This document shows, one piece after another, positions 56,401 through 64,000 of a stretch of DNA of 64,000 bases. Both the position numbers and the translations under genes were made by a program. The DNA lies in assembly GCA_947846985.1 (NCBI GenBank), contig CANTUZ010000008.1, positions 23,083,352-23,147,351 on the forward strand, written 5' to 3'. This stretch comes from Fratercula arctica. Lineage: Eukaryota > Chordata > Aves > Charadriiformes > Alcidae. The notes below the pieces were generated by a model. It did not search any database. It saw only the letters and a list, made by a program, of their open reading frames with translations, and was not told where the DNA came from. The first letter of the stretch is position 1, and the number at the start of each line of letters is the position of its first letter.

Positions 56401-59400
56401 CTGTTTCTTTCTGTATCTCTGTGCTATTCCTTTCATATGCTAAAGACTGGCAATGCTAACCTTCACATATCTATTTGTTGCCATATCCATCATCTTCCCT
56501 ACATTGTACATCAATTCTCCTAATAAAAAGCACTGTTTTAGAGTCCTGTGACATCTGTAAGAACTAGAAATACATGACTATACGTGTCTACATCTTCAAT
56601 TTACTAATATATTGCTAAGGGTAACTTTGTACAAAATGAAAACTCAAAAACTACTTAAGATACACAAACAGACTTAGGTAAATATGTTAGCATTCAGGTA
56701 TGTCCTTTTGCAGAAAATCAACACAATATAGCTACAGTGTGCAATTCACTGAGGTTGAGTACTCAGCACTTGTTCATTGTATTTATCATTTCTGTTCTCA
56801 CTGGCCCTTTCTAGGGAGTCATTGAGCCCAGTGCAATAATTTGCTGCAAATAGCCCTTATTCAAATGAGGAATTGCTCACAAGAATTATGAATTCATATA
56901 GTGATAGCTCTTACAGGATCAGATCTAATAGAAGTTCACCCGATACAATTTCTTATGTAAATGAGTTTTTCAGACCATTTCTCTCTTTCTAGTTGCACTA
57001 TGCTGCCACCATACTCTGAAGAAATTCATTATTCTTCCACTTCTTTACTTTAAATGAAATGTTTGATGAACCTAATTGATGCTGCAATGTCTTTTTCCAG
57101 GGCAAAGAGAATTGTGCAAGAGTAATTCAGTCTACTGAGTTATTCAAAGCCATTGTGTTTGACTGAGCCCTACTGACGTATTTTTTTTCTGAAAAACACA
57201 GGAAATAATTTTCACTGAGGGATCTGATGAGAAACAAGTCAATCACATGAGAGAAAGTGGATTCAGTAAGCTCAATGGAAATCATTGTAGAAAGTTTTAA
57301 AAGTGTATTTGTCCATAAAATGCCAGTGCTTTTTTTTTCCTCCTCAAGGTTGACTTGAAAACAAATATTTGGAGGCTGCTCTTGATTATTCTGAGAAACA
57401 CTGAAGAAAGAAAACAAAAATATCTATAGTAAGAGACAAGCAATGGGAATGACGAGAAAAGGTGAAGAGAGGTGCAGTCAGTTTTGTGGATTTCTGGCGA
57501 GCTGACGCAGGATTCTTAACTCTGCTCCTGTAAAATGGGAACTTTAGGTATTTAGAGACCCCAATAGGCCTTTTAGATAAAAGGGGAAACAAAAGTTTTA
57601 CCAGTTTCTTGCTCTTTCACCTTGGCAATCTACAAGAGCAAATGTTTCATGCCAGTCAGCAACAATTTCTGTAATGCAATTAAAATGCAAATGTGTAAGC
57701 GAGCCCACTGGCTACTCAGACTATCCTATGGAGGTTTTAATTTTGGCTAATGCTAATGTTCGCTGTTAGAATTTGGTCCCATCAGTGTCATATTGAGCTC
57801 TGCCTGTTACAGTTACCATGCCCAAAGGCCATGCCCATCTTTCCATCCTAAATCCCTCTTCTGTATGAATGAATGCCTCTAATTTATTTTGGTTTAAGTT
57901 TGTCAGTGTGGTCTCAGTCCGTGAGCAACATGCCTTCCTTTGCTTTTCCAATAATTTGGTTCATTCAGGACATAAATTCTGAATGAATTTCAGGTATTAT
58001 TTTTTCTTAGCATAAATTGCTTAAAAATATACTAGCTATTAATTTTGAATGTTAGTTAATTGTACCTTGGTCTTTATTTTACTACTGATTCATAAAGTTA
58101 ATGGAGTACATTCCTGTCTTGGTTTGACAGCATATAAAATGTGAGCATTAAATGTAAACTGTGGTTTCAGAGTGAGATTCCCTGATAACAGAGAATGGGT
58201 TTTATTTTGGTGAAGAAACTCTCCTTAAGGAAGCTGATTAGGGAGGAAATTGTTAGACATGACAATGATATTGTTCATTTTTCCCCACTGTCTACCAGAA
58301 CAGTCTTTGTGGTCATGACTGCTGTAATACATTCATGTGCAAGATAATTTTGTGGTGTGAAATCTTTATTTCCTTCTGATTACCATTTCTCTTCTCTTTG
58401 TAGCCTTTAAAAAAAGATCAAAACTGATGAGAATCAAAGTGCAGAATATGGGAAAAGCTGAAAGTACACTGCTTTTCTACCAGTTTCCTGACAAATGAGA
58501 TACCGGATTCTTGAGTCTTTATTTTTCAGACAAAGGCTGTGAGAACAGTAAGTGGCACAACGTGACTCTATTCTTGTGTCAATTACTTTAGTGAAAATAG
58601 TGGTACCGCAGCCCATGAGTACCCTTGAAATGGTCAAGAGCTGCAAACGTATGAGACACACTGCTCAGCACAGCTGGTTTAAGTACACACACCATCTCCC
58701 AGAAACTGCTCAACCAAGCTTAGTAATTTTCTTCCCACTATGAGGGGATGTTATAGAGTGTTGTTTTATAAACTTTAATAGAATTGAAGGCCAAAGTGTA
58801 TAGATACCATGTATCAGAGATGGCATTACGACGAAAGTGCACAGCATGCCTTGTTCTTGGAATATGTGAATATAGGCTCCTACATTCAGTGAAGAGTGTA
58901 ACAAGGCTGAACCACGAGAAATACCACAACTCTCCACCCAGAAAAAAATATACAAAATACATAAAAAGCAGGCAGTATAACTCAGCCTTCTGACTTCAGG
59001 CCTACTGCTATTCCATTACAATACCAGCCTGCATAAGAATAAATAAAATCAACCTGCCATTAAGAAATTTTTCACAGCTCATGTTTCAAATTGACACTGG
59101 TATCAACAGTCAGATGTGAAGAACAACTGCTTCTGCAAGCCTGCAAGTCTGTAATCTTATGATTGTGTTGCATGACCATATATTTGACTGTGTTTGGAGT
59201 CCCTTTTTCTTGTCCTCTCACTTAACAAAGACTGCAAAAACAACATGAAAAGCTTATGAAGCTCGTTAGCAATCTTGTCTTTATGCATAATCTGAGGTTT
59301 CTCTTTGTAGACTTCTGAAACTGACTATGTTGGGTATGAAACCCTTGCTAGCCTTTCAGAAATAAACCCTGTCTCAGTGACAAAGCAATCGTGGTTTTCC

Positions 59401-60913
59401 TAGTTAGATGCTGGTTAGAGCAATAGTCAGCTGAATTAACACTTGGGCTACTAGTGCCTAGAACGAACCATTTTATTGAAGGAATAGTTTCCTAAAGATC
59501 TCTAAAAAAGCAATTCTGACAATGTTTGTGGCTTAATAAAAAGTAGGAGGGCAGATAGATTCTGTTCTGAAAAAAATTACCAGCACGGATTCAAACTCCA
59601 TTCTGAAGTTCAAATTAAGTCCATGCATGTTTCCAATGTCTTAGGTACTTAAATTCTGAAATTGTAGCTCCATTAAAGACAATTTTGGAATTACCCTCAC
59701 TGGAACCAAAATCTTCTCATCTTTTAAACCTCAACCATCTTTGGCCTCTGCTTGATTCTTTTTTTCAGAGCTTTTTCTGTCTGCTGCACAAGAGGAAAAG
59801 CTGTAAAAAGAAAATGCATAAGGAAAGTGTACAGTACATAAAGCATAGTTACAGAGTGGTTGAATTTGAAAGATATGCTCAGTCTTTTAATCTGTCTGCT
59901 TTCAGCATTCTGAAAGACTATCCTCCACAACAATCTCTTAAGTGCCTTATCTAATGCTGACACTCTGTTCGTTAGTACAAACAGTGCGAAAATCTTGGCT
60001 AAACTGATAGTTGGCAAGTTCTGTTACACATGTGAGGTCTCTATAGTATATAGAGCAGTGTGGAGGGGTGTACCTGCCTCAGAAATGCTTATTCCCCCAA
60101 GAAATATTGAACAAATCCAAAAAGTTCCTATTCATAAATTAATAAAAAAAAAAAAAAAAAAGAAAAAAAAAGGTTTTGAACTAAACCCAAGTGGTATGTA
60201 GGAGTTTTGCTGAATAAACTCCTGCATACACCTGTCATGTTCTGAAGCAATGCATAAATGCAATTAGAGACTTGTTTACAGCCTTCTGGCTATGAAGAAT
60301 GAATTTTGAGCATATGATTTCTGATCAGAAAGTTCTTATGAGGACTGCATTTATGGTAAAGAGGAATTTTAGAAATGAGAACTTTTTTCCTTCTCTAATA
60401 GGGCATATTTGGTTGTGCTATTTTAAATAAAGGCCATTGTGAAAGTATGATGTAGGAAATGTTCCCGTTGCTCAATTACAGTTAACATGGCAAATTAGTT
60501 CAGGCAAAATATAGTTGCCCCACTCAATTCTACAGTTAACTTTGCATTGAATATTAAGGTGCTGCTAGTAAATTCAGACTACTTGATCTAATGCATAATT
60601 AAGAACTGTAATGTTATGAACATTGCTGAAATTTATACCATAATGAAGGTATAGCTCATTAGTGTTTGCCTAACTTTGTTTATATCGTTAAGATTAACAG
60701 CAATCCAAGCAACACTGCAAACACTACAAAATCCGAAATATTTCTGAATGAGGGCTGAGTAAATATTACATGTAAAGTACATCCTGGATAATCTGTGTGG
60801 CCAAAAAGTTATCTGCAAGTGGAAAATGTAGCTTTTTTCTGTTTTTTAACCTCCTCCCAATGTTTTTGTTCGCTTTTCCCTGCATATCAGTGTGCTGAGC
60901 TGGGCTGCATGGT
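50421..60913 (+). other. AT-rich DNA without a supportable gene
   Basis: No frame longer than ~100 codons shows coding character, and none is bounded by convincing splice sites. A TG/TA microsatellite lies at 54531-54590 and an A-run at 60146-60170. The stretch could be intergenic or a large intron. I see no LTR pairs, satellite boxes or tRNA-like structures. Confidence 0.6.
54531..54590 (+). repeat. TG/TA microsatellite
   Basis: 'acatacatatacatatgtg' is followed by nine or ten TG units and 'tatgtatgtgtgtatgtata'. Confidence 0.9.
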
Positions 60914-61790
60914 TGTTGTGTGAAAAGGGGCAAAGCGGTTTTGGCAGAAGATAAACCCCCTTGCGTTCTAACACTCCTCACCGAGGTGGGAGGCTAGGTG
61001 CGGCTGGGTTTAAATTCTGAGTGATGCCCAATTCAGCACGATCAGTCCAATCGCGTTTAATATGTATTAAACTATTACAATTTGGATACACTAATAGCGG
61101 ACTGCACCTTCAGTCTAGTCATGCTCATGAACTAGCACGCCCACTCTTGAGTCTTTGGTCACATTCAGTGAGAAACCGAAACAACTAGCTACTTAAACAG
61201 TGCAGTTTAGTTAAACAACAGATAGATAGGTTCTTAGGATTGCCAGCGATAAATACACTGTCTGCAAGGCATGTGCAAATGAAAATATTGTTAAATACAC
61301 AATGTGCGCAACAAAGTTATAAACAATACAGCCTGGCTATAAATGTAAGAGAGAGATTCTCTAGAGAAATTTCTAAGTTTCCTGAGGAAACACTCGGTAT
61401 AATCTAAGTCTTACTCACAGGTGTCCCTATGGGGGGGGAAGAAAGGCTCAGCCCATCGACTGATCCCAGAAGTCAGTGATAGAGTTCTCCTGACTTGTTT
61501 GCGATGGTGTCTTCCCTGATATCCCCCCTCTCTCTGGCTATTTTTATACTATATTTTTATCTTCAAAGTGGAATTTGAGTGACTTTAGTCATAAATACTT
61601 TTATTATGATTGATGTACTCAAGAAGGAGTGGTCGCACCTTGGGGGCGGGTAGCCTCCGGGATGGAGGTGTGTTTTGGTACACTGTAGTGAGCAAAGTTT
61701 GCACAAAGGACAGCATTTCATCAAAATTTGACGAAATGTTGGCTTGGGTAGCGAGTAGGCCGCTTATCTGTTCTGTAGTACCATCTCTAT
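60914..61790 (-). mobile_element. LTR-E copy 2, minus orientation, U3 end diverged
   Basis: It aligns with 17145 to about 18080 at high identity from the TGTTG end, including the 'tagtataaaaatagcc' TATA region (minus, near 61545). The poly(A) signal seen in copy 1 is changed. Similarity fades at about 61790. On its right side the next sequence is plus-strand pol rather than minus-strand env or host DNA, so the junction is rearranged or the element is truncated. Confidence 0.8.
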
Positions 61791-61799
61791 GCAACAGAA

Positions 61800-62842
61800 T
61801 TTTGTATAGTCGGCAGGATTGCCATTGATAAACTGCTGCAAAAATATGATTGTGCCCCTTCCCAGGCTGGGAAGGAGTGGGCCCAAACATTTTGGAAGGG
61901 TGAAGAAAAAGTGGTGGAACGTATTGAAGAGTGTCGGGCTTCACAAAAGCTCAGAGTGGGAAAAGGCAAGGGTGTGATTTGTGCAGTGTTAGGCACCTTT
62001 TTATCTTGTGTACAACAAGAAGCCACACAGGCTGTGCTGACCTATATCAGGAAGGTCTAGCCAGGGGGTGGCCTGTATCAGCTAAACTGTGCGAACAAGT
62101 AGTAACTGCCTGTTCACAATGTCACCTACAACTCAATAAAGATCATCCGAGTAAGGCACCTCCCTTACACATTTGGGACAAGAAAACTTTGTTGCATTCA
62201 TGGCAAATTGATTATATTGGGCACTTGAGATCATCAGGTGAGAAAAGATATGTCCTAGTAGGAATGGAGATTATCTCCAGCCTCACTATGGCCACCAGCT
62301 TCAAGTCAGCTACCGAGGACAACACAGTAAAAGGCCTAAAAGGGTGGTTCAACACACTTCCGCTTCCCGAGGAAATCCAAAGTGATAACAGTTCACACTT
62401 TACCACTATGGTGGTACAAGACTGGGCCAAAGAAGAAGGGATTCGATGGGTGTTTCATACTCCCTATTATCCTCAGGCTAATGGCATTGTTGAATGCAAC
62501 AATGGATTGGTTAAGCGTTTTGCAAAAACTCATGAACCTGGTTGGCATTTGCGATTGGATGATGCCATCTATCAATTAAATAACAGATGGAGTGGAGACG
62601 GCTGTCCTAAAATGAAAGTTTTTTGTGTATCTGCCAATATCATCACTCCAAAAGTACCCAATGAACCGGGAAAACACCTAGGAAGATTTCACCCTGGGCA
62701 ACCTGTGTTAGTGAAAATGCCTCAAATTGGAACGGTACCAATGGTGCTAGCTACTCACAAAAATCCCCATGCATGGGAAGCCAAAGACTGTTCAGGGAAG
62801 ATACACTGGATCAGTACCCAGTGGATCTCGCCCTCTTTTTAA
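61800..62842 (+). pseudogene. pol: Integrase of the right-edge ERV
   Basis: The last 303 codons (61931-62842) are open. They carry the zinc-binding cysteines ('ACSQCHLQ', residues 60-67) and a core with D94 ('WQIDYI'), D152 ('IQSDNSSHF') and E188 ('NGIVECNN'), which keep the D-35-E spacing. The C-terminal domain follows ('RFHPGQPVLVKM'). Upstream, coding-like sequence from about 61800 is in another frame ('GKEWAQTFWKGEEKVVERI'), so a frameshift lies near 61980-62040. The core resembles that of the class III provirus here ('WAKE-GI-WV-H-PY'). Confidence 0.88.
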
Positions 62843-62871
62843 CCCTATTGGTCAAATAAGACCAAGCAGAT

Positions 62872-62896
62872 TTTCTTTTCCTTTGTGTCTTACAGG
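62872..62896 (+). promoter_or_regulatory. Probable env splice acceptor
   Basis: 'ttttcttttcctttgtgtct' followed by 'tacag' and GAACC is a strong pyrimidine tract and AG. It lies between the integrase stop and the small frame, which is where the env subgenomic mRNA of a retrovirus is joined. Confidence 0.7.
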
Positions 62897-62904
62897 AACC
62901 TTGG

Positions 62905-63030
62905 ATGAACTGTACATGGACAGACGGATTGGCCTACACTAACCTTGAGTGTCTCCGGGGAATCCTGACATTGATCCTGCCAATAATATTATTCTTCGTA
63001 TGTATGGCTATCTGGAGGCCTAAATTCTAA
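62905..63030 (+). CDS. 41-residue single-span membrane frame between pol and env
   Basis: ATG 62905 is the first ATG after the probable splice acceptor. The product would have a short polar N-terminus with an N-glycosylation-type NCT, one hydrophobic segment ('GILTLILPIILFFVCMAIW', residues 19-37) and a basic end (RPKF). Its TAA (63028-63030) is separated by one base from the env ATG at 63032. The mRNA starting at the acceptor would thus be bicistronic, like vpu-env of HIV-1 in layout only. It could also be a chance frame or a relic of a pol or env leader. Confidence 0.5.
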   Translation: MNCTWTDGLAYTNLECLRGILTLILPIILFFVCMAIWRPKF

Positions 63031-63031
63031 A

Positions 63032-64000
63032 ATGACGAATTGGCAGATGGAATTGATGCTCTTCAGTTTTACCTTTTTATTCCCTGTTGTTTGTAGTCAA
63101 AGAGACCCAGAGTGGCCATGGTCTCAAGCTTTTATTAAACACAATGCCATGGCAGGAACAAGAAAGGGAAAATTGAGTTTGGCCGCTGTAGTTCTACATG
63201 AAAACGAGATGTTTTCAAAACATGAGTTGACCTGGAATAGTTGGTACCCAGCCCTGAAAGGTAGGGCAGGAGAGGAAGTCCAAGTAGGATGTAGAATGAT
63301 CAATGGCTCAAACCATGAGAAGGTCAGAAGAATAGAAACATTTCACCCTCAGAACCCACGCTCAATGACGACAAACCACTGTATCACCAACAAGTGGGAT
63401 TGCTGGTATAATTTTACTCTTGTGGAACCCACTCTTGTAACTTGTCGTTGGCAACAGGATGAAATAGCACTGCTATTCAAATTCAAGATAGATATAGTCA
63501 AACCTGACCCAACTACACATACTAGTCTGGTTCCACTGCCACTATCTGAAACCCCTGACAATGACTACACTGACACCTTGTTGAGTGGACTTAAGAATCT
63601 GCCCCTTGATGATGAGCTTTGGGATAATGCATTGTCACGGTACACTGCAAGCACTGGGACACCAGAAAACATAAGGGATTTAAATCTCTCCACTCTGGTT
63701 ATACAAGGAAGTGAAGTATGTTCCAGAGATAAATGGAGTTGGAAAGACTCACTCCAAATGACTAAACTCGAAGCCTCCCCAGGAAAGAAAATAAAAATTA
63801 GTTGCCAAGTAATCAATGGGCCTACTCACCACAGACCAACGGAAATTAAAACCATCTATGTAGACTCTACCGAACCAGAAAAATATAACACTGAATGTTA
63901 CAAAATTATGGAGTCAAATTCAGATTGCTGGCACAATTTCACTTTTACCAAACCTATAGTAGTGTATTGTATTTGGGGCTATAAGGGCACAGAATTGTCA
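63032..64000 (+). CDS. env: env surface subunit, open to window end
   Basis: The frame is open for 323 codons and reaches base 64000 without a stop, so it is partial at the 3' side. Residues 7-23 are a signal peptide core ('ELMLFSFTFLFPVVCS'). Cysteines are regular, and N-glycosylation sites include NGS, two NFT and NLS. Two modules repeat: residues ~81-138 and ~252-316 each have a Cys after a beta-like strand, 'INGS/INGP', a C...C-W-NFT cluster and a final C-x-W. No SU/TM cleavage site or C-x6-CC is reached. I do not recognise the family. Confidence 0.8.
   Translation, partial: MTNWQMELMLFSFTFLFPVVCSQRDPEWPWSQAFIKHNAMAGTRKGKLSLAAVVLHENEMFSKHELTWNSWYPALKGRAGEEVQVGCRMINGSNHEKVRRIETFHPQNPRSMTTNHCITNKWDCWYNFTLVEPTLVTCRWQQDEIALLFKFKIDIVKPDPTTHTSLVPLPLSETPDNDYTDTLLSGLKNLPLDDELWDNALSRYTASTGTPENIRDLNLSTLVIQGSEVCSRDKWSWKDSLQMTKLEASPGKKIKISCQVINGPTHHRPTEIKTIYVDSTEPEKYNTECYKIMESNSDCWHNFTFTKPIVVYCIWGYKGTELS

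Larger units (their letters stand above)
61791..64000 (+). mobile_element. 3' part of an env-bearing ERV, runs off the window
   Basis: The integrase end, a splice acceptor, a small membrane frame and an open env frame lie in order on the plus strand. gag, protease and RT are missing on the left, where LTR-E copy 2 abuts in the opposite direction. The 3' LTR would lie beyond the window. The open env and the near-complete integrase suggest limited decay. Confidence 0.85.

Noticed and set aside
50421..60913. Short frames such as 55394-55684 and 59685-59954 as genes
   Set aside because: AT-rich, under 100 codons, no splice borders, motifs or repeated structure.

Overview
The window is genomic DNA of a bird. 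The evidence is a CR1 retrotransposon 3' end with its octamer tail, endogenous retroviruses (ERVs) of class III (ERV-L-like) and of the avian class II type with an alpharetrovirus-like envelope transmembrane domain, a tRNA-Trp primer site, and a small CpG-rich gene island. The density of satellite and nested proviruses suggests heterochromatin, such as a pericentromere or the W chromosome; this placement is inferred.

Layout. 1-13330: a ~180-bp satellite array in one orientation, interrupted by a solo ERV-L-type LTR (10222-10542). 13340-15044: the satellite in the opposite orientation, first as a ~138-bp variant. 15045-19887: a truncated minus-strand class II provirus (pol scrap, a foreign LTR, env transmembrane domain, an unrecognised coiled-coil reading frame, gag matrix, tRNA-Trp primer site, 5' LTR), itself interrupted by a 1171-bp solo LTR. 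19888-21798: degenerate satellite, then unique DNA with one candidate exon. 21799-28046: a nearly intact minus-strand class III provirus with 5-bp target duplications. 28047-33100: a GC-rich island with a CpG-island promoter and three or four candidate exons of an unrecognised gene, bounded by a ~300-bp direct repeat. 33100-38230: unique DNA, degenerate tandem repeats and a 621-bp solo LTR. 38230-50420: satellite again, with a head-to-head orientation switch near 40285, a 7.9-kb plus-strand betaretrovirus-like provirus (40505-48447, 6-bp target duplication) and a CR1 tail. 50421-60913: AT-rich DNA with no supportable gene. 60914-64000: an LTR in minus orientation followed directly by the plus-strand integrase and envelope end of another retrovirus, which runs off the window.

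The most unusual content is in two elements. The class III provirus has a 226-codon reading frame with several hydrophobic segments ahead of gag, in the same frame as gag and separated from it by one UAG. The element at the right edge has, behind a good splice acceptor, a 41-codon single-membrane-span reading frame ending two bases before the start of an envelope frame. That envelope frame stays open for 323 codons to the window end and carries a duplicated Cys/Trp module. Its integrase shares motifs with the class III provirus, a class usually described as lacking env. The long reading frames in the satellite are by-products of a repeat length divisible by three and are not annotated as genes.
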